From Nectonema munidae (taxonomy: Eukaryota > Nematomorpha > Nectonematoida > Nectonematidae): 64,000 nucleotides of DNA. Below are positions 12,891 through 25,200 of the stretch, piece after piece. The stretch lies in assembly GCA_030549495.1 (NCBI GenBank), contig JAUIRK010001055.1, positions 62,001 through 126,000 of the forward strand, in the 5' to 3' direction. The position numbers and the translations under genes are program-made. Below the pieces are notes generated by a model, which worked only from the letters and a program-made list of their open reading frames with translations, did not search any database and had not been told where the DNA came from. Numbering within the stretch: position 1 is the first letter of the stretch; each line of letters starts with the position of its first letter.

Positions 12891-13113
12891 TTGAATTTTC
12901 AATATTATCTGCTTTAAATCTTTCTTCTGACTCTGATTTCTACTAGGTTTCTCCTACTTCAAATTATTATATAGGCACACAGGATTCATAGATTAGTGAA
13001 ATACTTATTAGTGTTTTATACAACTACATTTCTAAAATATATTTTTTTAATCTTTAATTAATACAAAACAAAAAGCACATGCAAAACGGTATTTGATAGA
13101 TTTAGCGGGGGTT

Positions 13114-13866
13114 CACTGAGAAAAAAATGGTATCACTTACTAATTAGAGTTGTTCTTTGGATTAGTTAACGATGACTTTACTAACTTTGTTATTTATAGC
13201 TACGAATTATGCTATTTTCACAGATATAAATAAATAATACATCAAAAGGAGCATTCATTATTTTCTTCGACGTTAGAGGATTTGAATTAACAACAAACAC
13301 ATTATGCAATCATAAAAATGAAGAAAAATGCTTCATTTGAATTATACAAAGAGAAATATAGATGCCGTTAAAAGCAAATATAATATTTTTAATTAATGAG
13401 CTTTCACGATATATTTTCCATGTTATTTTATAAAGATATCCATAGAACAAATCATTAAAAAATTAATTAAAAAAAAATCTATTATGAATATTTGTCTATT
13501 TAATCAATAAGTGTGTTTATATAGTTTTTAAATTTGAAACATATTTAGATCAATTTTCAAACTTTTTAGCTCTATATTAGATTAATAAATAGGAAAGTTG
13601 GCTGACTGTTGTTGTTGGAAATATTTTCTAGTTAGTTTATTTTTAAGTTTGTTTTTTATCATTAACATTTATTTTGAAATATACTTATTTTTTTAGTATT
13701 TTATGTAGCACAAGTGAAAACTAATAATAATTATTCTTAACTTTTTACTATTTTTGTTGGTAGGTTAAACTTTCAAACTGGTAAACATTATTAATTCATT
13801 AGTAAAAAATTGGAAAAGAGCGTTTACTAATTTATTTAGTAAGTAGAACTAATTTATTTCTCAGTG
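13114..13866. mobile_element. Inverted-repeat element (CACTGAGAAA ends), about 0.75 kb
   Basis: The left end CACTGAGAAAAAAATGG matches the inverse of the right end (CACTGAGAAATAAATTAG). Similarity continues inward through ACTTACTAA for about 45 bp. The interior is AT-rich and non-coding. No clear target duplication was seen, so the superfamily is open. Confidence 0.55.
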
Positions 13867-14042
13867 CTGAGTGGTATATCACCTTTCCCGTCATTAATTT
13901 TTATTTTTTGTAAAAATTTTTTTGCCTGTTTCATAAAAAAATATAAAGTATAAGTGCTAAGATCTAAAGTACACCTTCTAACTTTTTTTTTTAATTGCGC
14001 ATTTTATCATGTTTCTTCATTAACTTTTAAAAAAGTATACAC

Positions 14043-15122
14043 ATGCCACTAATTTATTTAACAAGCATTTTAAATACAATAGAGTTGTCTATTTTCTTCG
14101 CCATTAAATGTTCACAAAGTATTGTGTTAACGAGGTTTTGTGGTAACAATAAAGATAGATCTATACGAGTTCTTTTACGATATCCATATATCACGAGGAA
14201 AATGATTTTTGTATTTAAGGAATTTTTAATTAAATTGAACCAGAGAATGCATTGGTTCAACGTGCTGAACATCTTGGTAATCGTTTTATCTGCTCTCTTG
14301 TCCTTACAAGTCGTCAGCTTTTACATCCTCTACAAAAGGATTCGCTCTGCCTTCACCCTGATGATCACATTAATATTTGCTGCAATGTTTATCTCCCTAT
14401 TTTTTCAATTCGTCTTTTACACATTGAACTTGGCACGCATAAGAATCCCCTTTGAGCTTTGTCTCGTGATTCGCTACACCAACGAAACCTTCACTCACTT
14501 CAACCCACTCATGTTCGACATCATCCTTTGCATGCAATTCCTCATTCAAAAAAAGCCTCACCTCAACACCACCATTTGGAGGAAAGAGAACTCGCTCGTC
14601 ATATTTCTTGCTGCCCACTTCATTTCCACACTTCTTTGGCTAGTGCCCTTCATGTTCCATCACAATTTCTTCGCTTTGCTGAAAGATGGTAATTGCATCA
14701 ACCCATACAGCAATTCTCCCTTCTCGCTCTATCGCGCCATGCTCTTCTTAATTATTTTTATCATTTACATGGTTTTTCTCTACCTTTGCACTTATCAAGT
14801 TTCCAAAGAAGTCCACACTCTAGCAACTCCTGCTACACAACATATGGCACAGCATACGCTTGAAATCAAGAAAAGACATTCTTCTAAGGAGAAAGTAAAG
14901 ATTGTGTATCTCTTGAGCATACCAATATTTTTATCCCTCTTTCCCTTCATTGTAATCTACTGCCTAGTATTCAGTAAAATAGGAAATTCTTGGAAATTCA
15001 TTTCTTTATTCGACTTCCTTTACTTTATTTGCTGCAATTTGAACTGCATCATCATCATAGCCTATAATCGCACGTATCATGACGTATTTCTAAAAATTTA
15101 TAAAAAAATTTTTCCCCAATAA
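14043..15122 (+). CDS. Divergent seven-transmembrane receptor 1 (single exon)
   Basis: Open frame of 359 codons. The first 68 residues look unlike the rest: AT-rich, weakly hydrophobic and basic. From Met69 (14247) GC rises and exactly seven hydrophobic segments follow, at about 72-100, 103-130, 152-170, 184-212, 233-254, 285-311 and 317-340. The real start may therefore be 14247, giving 291 aa. A basic, histidine-rich loop lies between segments 5 and 6 (about 255-284). Segment 7 ends NLNCIIIIAYNRTYHDVF, recalling the class A NPxxY plus helix 8 arrangement with C for P. No DRY motif or clear extracellular N-terminus is seen. It is most like an orphan or chemoreceptor-type GPCR; the subfamily is not recognised. 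The stop codon overlaps an AATAAA at 15118-15123. Confidence 0.75.
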   Translation: MPLIYLTSILNTIELSIFFAIKCSQSIVLTRFCGNNKDRSIRVLLRYPYITRKMIFVFKEFLIKLNQRMHWFNVLNILVIVLSALLSLQVVSFYILYKRIRSAFTLMITLIFAAMFISLFFQFVFYTLNLARIRIPFELCLVIRYTNETFTHFNPLMFDIILCMQFLIQKKPHLNTTIWRKENSLVIFLAAHFISTLLWLVPFMFHHNFFALLKDGNCINPYSNSPFSLYRAMLFLIIFIIYMVFLYLCTYQVSKEVHTLATPATQHMAQHTLEIKKRHSSKEKVKIVYLLSIPIFLSLFPFIVIYCLVFSKIGNSWKFISLFDFLYFICCNLNCIIIIAYNRTYHDVFLKIYKKIFPQ

Positions 15123-15123
15123 A
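15118..15123 (+). promoter_or_regulatory. Polyadenylation hexamer overlapping the stop codon of receptor 1
   Basis: AATAAA reads across the final CAA codon and the TAA stop. No closer or better placed hexamer was noted in the next 30 bp. Confidence 0.4.
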
Positions 15124-15129
15124 TTTATA

Positions 15130-18100
15130 GTGCTTTTAGAAATCTGTGGGTTAACTTTATAAAATTTATTTATATTTAAGAAAACTTCTTAAAATAATGC
15201 TAAGCATAAGGTGTATGGACAATGCTTTTCTAGAATCACCATCGTAGCTTATCTTCAAAGAAATGAAAATGTGTATTATATATAATAATTATATTACTAT
15301 GTTCAATTTCAGATTTGTTCATTTTCATAAAATTTTTTCGCTTTTTTAGTATTTGAAATAAAAAAAACCTTGTGTATCTTTTTATAATAAGAGTGTATGT
15401 ATATACACTCTTTTTTATTTATAAGAAATTGGAAAAATTATAGTAGTAAAGGTTTCTTATGAAAATTATTTTTTGAGTAGGTATTGTTCAAATTTTTTTA
15501 ATCTCATCTTGCGTCTAAACTTTATGCATAAAAAGCCCTTACTTACTATTTAACAACTTTTGACAATTGTCGCACAAGAACCCTGTAGAATCCGGCTCTG
15601 AATAATTTTTACCAGAAAATGTTTAGAGATTATTATTAAGTTGTACTTTCTTTAGTGAAATTCAAATGAGAAAGTGTTAGCTCCTTTGTTTAGCTCATTT
15701 TTATTCAAAGTTTTGCAAAAGCTAGACAAAAGTTTATTGAAATATAAATAAAATAAACTCTGAAACTAATCAAAAATAAAGCAAGATTCAAATATCACAA
15801 TGTTTATTTGAAAATGAATGAAATGAGGAAAGAAGTATAGAAGTATACATGACAAGATAGAATTCATGATTATTAACTTAGCAAATTCAATAGCATTTTT
15901 TGTTTACTAGTGAACAATAAAAACATGTCTTTCATTCGCTGTAATTTTTCATGATCGTATCACCCACATCTTTCCAGCTTGGACTGATTTTACTTGTATC
16001 CCCAGATAAGCAAAGGAGAGTGAAAAAGTTATTGCAAAATGTTTATTGCATGCTTGTTGTTCACACTGGTTGAGTAGAAATAACATTTGTTGTTATTGAT
16101 TGATTGTATTTGACGTTCAAACTGATTGTTTTTGTTTGCACCAATGAAAAAACGGCACTTACGTGTTTGCTCATAATTCGTTTCTCCGCTTTGCAAGATT
16201 TCTTTCGGAATTGAATTAAAGTTCTCTCACGTAAGATAAATTCCTATTACTACGTTTCAGAATTTGTATAGACAAAAACAAATTTAAATTTTTTGCTTTC
16301 AAAAGACTGTGTTCTGATATTTTGATTTGTTGATACCAGACCCTAGGGACTTGTAATCACTCATACCCGAACAGCTTCTGACAATTCGTACCTTGACACT
16401 ATATAACCTACGAAAGCTGACTTCTAGGACATCTCATGCAACACTTCACTATTATACTAACTACTAAACACAAATTGATTTAACCATGATCAAAGTAGAC
16501 TCATCTGCAGAAAAATTCATTAAATTTATTAATAAATTAATTTTTTTATTTATATTTATAAAAAATTTTTTTTTAATAATTTTACTATAATTTACAACTT
16601 TATAATTTATAATAACCTAATAAAACCAAATTAAAATATTTTATCTGTAAATTAAAAATTAATATCTGTGGTTTAATAATATACTTATAAAATCAATAAT
16701 CACTTTTAATTGACTCAAAAGAAGATCTCAAGGAGATTTCGATATAATAGTAAAAAAATTGCATTTAAAGCATACATTTCTTCGTGGCTTGACTTGCCTT
16801 AGAGACATTTTGCGGAATATATTATTTTATTATGTTTAAGCATTTACATTTATTTACTGTATTTTAATTGTGCATCTTTTGTCCTTTTCAAATTAAAAAA
16901 ATTTTTAAAATAAAAATGTAACACTTTTTTTTTATTAAAAGCTACTTTTTTTCAAAACTTTTTTTTTAAATAAAAAATAAATTTATAAATATTTATTTTT
17001 AATTTTTTTCAATAAAAAATATTTATATATGAATTTAAAATTTTATAATAATTTAGTTAAGATCAAAAAGAAATTAAAAAAATTAATTTTTAAAAAAAAA
17101 TCCTTTATTTAGTCAGTTAATTAGTTATTTTATTCTATATTTTTTTATATAATCAAATAATAATGAATTAGTTTGCTAGATTTTAGATAGTTCTTGAAGG
17201 AGGGAAAAATTTCTTAAAGATCATCATAATTAAAAATAATATTCCCGTCCTTAGCCGAAATGTCGGTAGGCAATAGGTAAATTTTCCTGGTAACATAAAA
17301 TTAAACTAATAAAACTTTTAATTTTTTTAATAACTGCTTTAATTTTTCTAAATAAAATTTATTTAAAACGATTTTAAATATATCATTTAATGTTTTCAAA
17401 ATTTGTCTGGTGTTTAAAATCAACCAGCTATGTGTGAGAATGCTCATTTTCCTTCTTCAAACATTATTAACGATGAAAATAGGTCATAGTAGCTAAAAAA
17501 TTTCGCAAACTATGTTTTAAAATAACTATCCCTTTTCATGATACAAACCCGAATTTAAGTTTCTTTTTTTTTTTAAATTGTTACCATTAATTTATCCGCC
17601 TTCTTTATAGTGATTAACTAACTATTTTTTTTTAAATTATTACCAGAGCCGTTTCTGAATGACCTGTAAATAATAATTCTGCCATATGTTTTTGACTACT
17701 TATGAAAACACTTTTACGCCAATATTATCAATCATTTTTCGTTAGGTAACTAAAGCTCATTTCTTTAGTAAGTTTTAAAATGTTAAGTCTATTTACTGTC
17801 TCTTTCTTTCTTTTACAAATAATTTCCAAAAATTTTTTTAAAATCGAAAGAATAACGACGAAAAAAATCTTTATATTTTCTCACATGGTTTTTCACTGTA
17901 ATTCAGAAATTTGTCAATATAATTAAAGATGTCAAAAGGTATGCTTGTTATATTTATTTTTAAAGTCTATTTTTCGTTTAAAAAGTCTATTTTAGTATAT
18001 TTTTACGCCATTTTTTAATTGCACTGGCGGTTCTAACTCTAAAACGTTAGAATTATTCAGATTCATCATTTCAAAATCTAATTCTAATTTTTAATTAGCC

Positions 18101-18900
18101 TAATTTATCATGACTAACTGGTTAATTGTGTTTTTACTACACAAATAAATGAACACTTGTTTATTTTTGATAAATTTTGATAAGCAGAGCTTCAAAAAAG
18201 AGAATTTTATCAATTGGAGTTGGGCTTGTTTTAGGTTGTTTACTTCTAGATGCCCTTCTTGGATACCGTGAGTTCTTGAGTTCGAAATTAGCATCAAATC
18301 TTCTTTATATAAAGAAATATAAAGCAAATAAAATCAAAATATAGAAAAATTATTGATATCATTGACGGTAACGATCAAATTGTTAACTTTGTTAAGATGT
18401 GCCTCCTACCTGTAATAAGAAAGCAGATTTACAATAAAAAATTTCTCTTTGCTATGAGAAACGAAGATAAAATCTAAAACCTTAGCAAAGAATAGGACAC
18501 AAGTAGAGAACGGAGCTTATAAACACAAAAAGAAGAGTTGTTATAAGCAACATTTGATGCTTTAATTTTAAACAAAACCAGTTGGTAAGCATGTATATTA
18601 GTGCCCCATTTGGCCCCTCCAAATATAAATTTCTGTCTACGTTACTGTATGTATGTACGTTCTCCGTCTGTACTATCATAGTCAGAATAGTAGAAGCGAA
18701 ATCAAATGGCCATTAGGCATCTTGGATTTACGGAATTATTGTGATGTTACTAGAATATAGCATTTCTCTGTGTCACCCTGTTACAACAGAGTGGCATGAA
18801 AAAAACTAGATGGCTGTCACCACATCCAATTTAAAAATAATGCGATAAATTTGTTTGCAATCATGGTGGTGATGTTGAAATAATGAAATTCATGAAAGAA
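15130..18900. other. Very AT-rich intergenic DNA
   Basis: No gene recognised. 16500-17200 is almost pure A and T with homopolymer runs. A weak B-box-like GAGTTCGAAATTAGC at about 18278 could be a SINE trace. The SLC22-like promoter should lie at the right edge but shows no clear TATA box. Confidence 0.55.
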
Positions 18901-19010
18901 CTGTTCCGCTGAATTAAGCATCAAGGTCACGTACTCCTAAAAACTTTTTATTTTGCCATCTCTTTCACCAAACGCACAAAAACTTTCTCCTCGATTCCGT
19001 CTAGCGAAAC

Positions 19011-19203
19011 ATGAAGGAAAAAAGTGTGCAAATTTATGATGAAATGTTGGAAAAATGTGGTGGCTTTGGTTGGTATCAAAAGTGCTGTCTCTTAATCCTT
19101 TTCTCAATCTCCTTCTTTGCATCCTGTCAAGTTTTCATTGGCTTATTCATCTATCCCCGCTTCCAAAAACACAACATGGTTAAGAATAATTGGAAGTACC
19201 CAG
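19011..19203 (+). CDS. SLC22-like gene, exon 1 (start codon, TM1)
   Basis: Residues 1-64 plus one base. The ATG at 19011 is the first in frame and is followed by the SLC22 N-terminal pattern (Y-D-E-x-L-E-x-C-G-G-F-G-x-Y-Q). A hydrophobic TM1 spans about residues 25-48. The exon ends in a strong donor, CAG|GTAAGA, leaving phase 1. The 70 bp upstream are pyrimidine-rich with no clear TATA box, so the 5' UTR and promoter are not placed. Confidence 0.9.
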
Positions 19204-22200
19204 GTAAGACACCGATTTAAATATGCAACCCTTAGCACAATGCTCTAACTTACACACACGTTGACGTTATACTCCTGTTTGCCAATTTTGAATTTTAACT
19301 TAGATACGAGTATATAGGAGATAAGCTTTTTTGACTTTTTTAAAGTTCTCTTTTTCTAGTATAGAAAAAGATTTTATTCTAATATAGAATAAAAGATTTT
19401 TAGATCTTTTTTAAAGTTGGATTCTTGAAGAGAACATGACGAAGTAAGATGTCATTTTACATACGAACACGAATGAGATCATGATCACTTTATATCAGTG
19501 GTTCCCAACCTATAGTCGTCGCCACCCTTAAGTGGGCTCAAAATAATTATTTTTTAAGGGTCGTGGGATTAAATGCATCCCTTTAACTTTTTTTTGTTTT
19601 TGATGCAACCTCAGTACATATGTGTTTTAAAATTTTATGTCTTTTATTTCAAGCAGAAAAAAATATTTTTTGATAATAATAAACCCTTTTGCCATCAGTG
19701 TCATTATAGAATAAACTGTATACTATAAAATATACAACTATGCTTTTGTGATACTACTGCATTGAGTAAGAAAAACTATGCATTCAATGATCTAAATCTG
19801 TCTTATTACAATTTCTGCTACTCCACCATTGTTACTTATCTTTTTAACCCTTTGAAGACCAAAATTTTGAAGACGATTCGTCTGCTTTCTTTTTCAATGG
19901 AATTTTATATATTCAAAGCAGACGATTTTCATTTCTTGGGACACTGGTGTCCCACTGGTCCTCAAAGGGTTAAAGCAGTTTCGAATTTTACACTCTTTAT
20001 GTCATTCACATACAAGAAATTTATTTCTTGACTCCAATATATTAAAAATATTTCATCTTTATGAATACAATATAGGTTTAATTATTTCCAAACTGTCTAA
20101 AGGTCTAGTCTTTGAAAACATAATGGATTTTGGGTCTAACTAAAACAGAGTATAATCTACGTTACTGATATAAAATCCTTTTTCCATACTATAGTTGAGT
20201 AAAATTTTTTAGCAAACTCTAAAGTTCAAGCTATCTGAATTTTGGAATAAGAATCTACATTTAATGAATTATCCGCATTTGAATATTAATTTTTTAAAAA
20301 AAAAAGTTAAAGAATTGTATTTTAGAAACTACTCATCAAAATGTCTAATTCCATTTATTTATTAATCTCATTTTGTTCAAGACGAAATTACACATGCAAA
20401 CAACATCATCTGATTTTTATTTCATATACTTTTGAATACAGGTTTGTAAGTCAAAGATAAAATACTTGAAATAAGTGATTAGAGAGATCATTTATCTTTT
20501 ACTGCAAAGATATAATGCTTATAAAGAAATAGAGTTTCTTTTTCATAATTTGAATGATCAGAGACAGGTATAAGGTAATCATCATTTTTAGCAAAAATAT
20601 ATTCATAAAACGACCAGATATGTTCCTATAATAATATAACTACATACTTTTCATAAAAAAACTTACCGTGTTAACAAATGTGATCAAAGAAGCTATCGCC
20701 CTATCAATTCCATGTAGAGTAGAAATACTTGTATGAACTAAATTGAAAGGTATTTTTATTTACCCAAAGTTAACCTATAGAACATTAGTTAAAATTAAAG
20801 ATGTCTACACATGAGAAAACTTGAGCTACAAACAAATGTTTGACTTACAATTTAGCTCATGCAGGTATTTCTACTCTACATAATATTGATAGGGCGGTAG
20901 CATCTTTGATCACTTTTGTTAACACGGTATGTTTTTTATGAAAATCATGTAGTTGCATTATTATCGAAACATATCTGGTCTTTTATTTTTGCTTGAAATG
21001 GTGATGTCTGTAAACATTTTACTCCATACCGTAAATTTGCTTTAAAAAGTCTTCTACGTAACTTTTGCCCTTCTTTTTCATAATTTGTATTGCTATACTT
21101 TTAACATTAATCCAATTGAATATCATTCAACTAATTATTCCTTATATTTTTACTTTAAAATCCACAAATAATATTGCTTGATTTTAGTTTGTACGTTAGT
21201 CTGACTTCACTAGAGTATTACGCTATGCATATTTTATTTCAAAATGCTTCGATTTACTTCCTTTAAAGTGTTCGTCTTAATTCCACTAGATTCCAAGATA
21301 TCATAACTTGATCCATTTTCTCAAGTAACAATATTTTTCATAATTTTTTTTAAATTCCACTACAACCAAATCCAATTTTTTGGAAAGTTATATCATTATC
21401 TTCTACTCCTAGTTTTTAGCGTCCTTTTCATCCAAAGTATTACTCCTCTGCTATTCTCAATCAATATTCTGTTTTTGTCTATAATACATTTATTTTAGTG
21501 TTATTTCTTTAACCAAACCTATCTCATATAACCTTTTATATAATTAACATTAAAGCGACCAGTTGTATGTCTTTTCATTTCTGATCTTCTTTATTCAGCT
21601 TCCGTTAGATTCCATTTCTTTAATATCAATTAAGTACAATCCATTCCTATAACGCTAAGTGTTACAATCTTTTAAGACGAAACTGTCGGATGCAAAGACT
21701 TACTCAATGTAAAGCGAACATAATTTTTGTGACACCTGGCGATCTCCAGAAGCAGTTTTGACGCTTCTGCATTCATTTTTTCATCTCCTCCTAGTTCAGA
21801 CCTTTTAGCGAATGATTTTCCCATTATCTTCTTCTGAATTTTTTGTCCAATTTTTTTAGTTCTATAATCACCCATAGCTCGCCAGATGTTAAAAATGTTC
21901 ACGATCTGGAATCGAACCCAGACCAACTGGATGAGACCTTACGCTCCTATCACTAGACCATCTTCCGACTTTGTTGTCCAATTTATTTACCTATGAAATC
22001 ACTCCAAATTTAATAAATATTTTAGATAGCGATTTGTGTTGTTATGAAATCTCAAAGTCTTCCATCCAGACGCCCTGTTACAGAGAATACGATCATGATG
22101 TGTTTGGATACACGCTAACAGAACAGGTTCATCCATTATTATTTTGTTGTTTTGGCAGAATGCAAAAATTTATGCGTTAGAGAAAGGATGCAACAAAGAT

Positions 22201-25200
22201 AAACTAATGATTAAAAAAGATTATATATATCGTTGAAAGGTGTTAAGATGTTAATCTTTGCAATGAGCAAAAACAAAACCCGCATCACCCAATTTTTGTA
22301 ATGCTTATTTTATTCATTTCAAACCTTCTTCATACATTGAAAGGATAGATTCTTTCACGTTCCAACATGAGATCACTTTAAACCTGTCGCACATGGTAAA
22401 ATGTCGCGATCTATATACTTCTTTATTTTTGGGAAGCTTAAATTTAGATTTACCATTTCATCCTTTTACATCATTTCAGGTGTAAAGCTTTTTTTTTAAT
22501 ATAACTAACTGAAAGAACATTTTGAAATATTTGAAGTATAAAAATAAACTACAATAATGCATTTATGTAACGATAATACTCAATGCAATCTAAAGGTCTC
22601 ATTTTAAAACAAGTAGAAGGATATTTTGAAAAATAGTTTCTATACCCATAAAATCGAATAATGTGGGTCGGAAAAAATTGAGAGAAAACGTATATCCAGA
22701 AATAAAATAAAAGTATGATTTTTCTAGCTATCTTTTTTATTTATATTTTCTAAGTATTCTTGCAAAGATGATATATATATCAGTCAATGAAAAAAAGGAA
22801 TAGCTTCATCTACTAATTGAATTACTAAACTAGCTTGACTATAAGATCATCACATAGATGGTTAAAGTTGGTTTTATTAGTAAACTACTTTGGCATATCA
22901 CTGAATTATTGTTAAACTTTTATAAAAGTTAACCAAACTTTTATTATTTCCTTTTTCAAACATTTGATAAGTCAAAAAAAGTATGTAATTGATTGATAAG
23001 CGCCTCTCAAGTCCTCGATTCTTTTATTGCACATATTCACATATTGCCTCTTTAGTTAGATCTGAATGCGTGTAACAAAAGAGTGCTTCAAGCGTTTATC
23101 CAGCCATTAATCTTAACCGCAACTTTCTTTGGATCCCTTATTCTCGGACCTATCACTTCTAGCAAGTAAATTTTACTGTTTAGCATTACGCCACGCTTTC
23201 CCATCCAAATACTCATTTTACTCGACTTGTAAAAGTTAGTACCTTTTTCTCAATTTTTTCACACTTAACGTCTTTTTTCGCCATTTCTCTATAAAAGAGA
23301 GTGCTAACAACTTTATGAAATGCCATTTGATTCGCTAATTTTTGCAATAAATAACACAATTTTACATTATACAATTGCTTTCTCGCTATAATCTCATTTT
23401 ATTAGTCTAATTTTTTCCATTTTTAGTAAAATTAAAAGACATTAGAAACTTACTTTAGTCAAACGCTTTGAACAAAATCGAGAACCCTTTTGAAAATATT
23501 CACTTAAATTATAAAAGCACGTCAATATAGTTACATTGGCAGGAGAGAGTGGAGTTCAAGCGCCATTAAAATAAGTTTTGCCATCTGTACTTAGAGTCTG
23601 GCGATCGTTCTGTGTATATATATGCACTATTTTTAGTGTTTTTTCGTTCTTTTGCTATTCTATTATGTGTCTTCTCAATTTGATTTCCTTTTTCTATAAT
23701 AATACAAAATACAATTGCAAAAAGGCGAACTCAAAATGGCCTATATATATAATATAATAAAAAAATTGATATTAGCTTTTTCCAAATATATATATATAAA
23801 AATTTTTTTAATGAATTTGCTTTTCTTTAGTATTCAGAATTCTAAAAATTCTTATTTTTCCTCCTTATATTATTCTAGCGGATGTAAATAGCTAGACCAA
23901 ATTCTACGTTTATTTGCAAATTAAATGTGATGCGTCTCTTTACAGTATCAAAATTTGGAATTCGTCTCTTATCCACTTGATGTGAATGAGCCCTGGTATT
24001 CATTGATTGTACTGCGTAATATAGTATATAATTTTACATTGTCTTTGGAAATCGTAAAAATTGCAGCAAAAATAATGCTTTCCTTCTATAAACAAGACTC
24101 GTAATCGATCATGGGAAACAGAAATATGAAATTGCAGCATTTACGTAAATTCCACCATGCAAAAGTGGTTGTAGATGCAACCTTAGCAAATGAAAAGAGG
24201 CGTCGATTAGCTGAAAATCTTTTACCAATGTGCAAACTATTTATATTCCCTTTAAAATGTCTTAGACCTTTGATCTTTAACATTGCGCTTTTTTTCTTTT
24301 TTTTTTAACTTGAAAGCATAATCAATTCTTAAATATTTGTAGAAATAATCTAAAATCTTAAAATCTCCTAAAGACGAAATCAAAATACATGAAAAATGAT
24401 CTGATATCTAACTCCGACCTTCACTCCAAATACTTGAAAAAACGGATTCTGAACATTTTAAATATTTAAGACAAACTACTACCTCGCGCATGGCAAAAAT
24501 AAAAGCCACATAAAGAATTTAATTTTAAATCATTAAAGAAATCAGATTCCGACTAATAAATTTTATTTGATTCCTACTCCGACTCATCTTTCTTTAAATC
24601 CGGGACTCCAAACTCTGTCTCCAAGTTCCAGTCCACAACCTTTCCAAAAAGAGCGAAACAAACTTAAGAGATAGATCTTGAAAAATCAGAGCCATAAATG
24701 TTCATCTAGTTATTTGCTTCTATTTGGAGAATGTAATGCAGACTTTGTCATTTATATTGGTTCGCAATCCGATTAAATACCGTATACGTATGATTAAACA
24801 ATAGGAATTATTACTGTTCATAATGAATATAAAATTTTCACAGCATCAAAACGTTCATTTTTTTCTTGCCTTTTTGTTAAGTACTGTTTTCAGTGTTCGG
24901 TATTTTTTTATATTAATTTAAAATTTTGAAAATATAAAAACTCCCTAGCAAACACAATCTCTTCCCTGTTCTGCATTCATTCTTCTTTAGCATATTTATA
25001 AAGTGCACCATAGCCCTAAATTTGCAATTAATTGAATAAACCATATTCTTATTCACTTCTAAATATAATTAATAATATCTTCTTTATGATCACGAAAAGT
25101 TTGATCTTGCTTTGCAAGAAAAGAGATTATATTGAAAAATCTAATAAAAATTTGCTTCCAATTTTTGGTTTCAGTTACTATGAGACTTTGGTGCTCTTTG

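Noticed and set aside
21902-21970. Minus-strand tRNA-Glu/Asp-like gene with good A and B boxes
   Set aside because: The acceptor and anticodon stems do not pair and the tRNA-like part continues into a non-tRNA body, so it is called a SINE.
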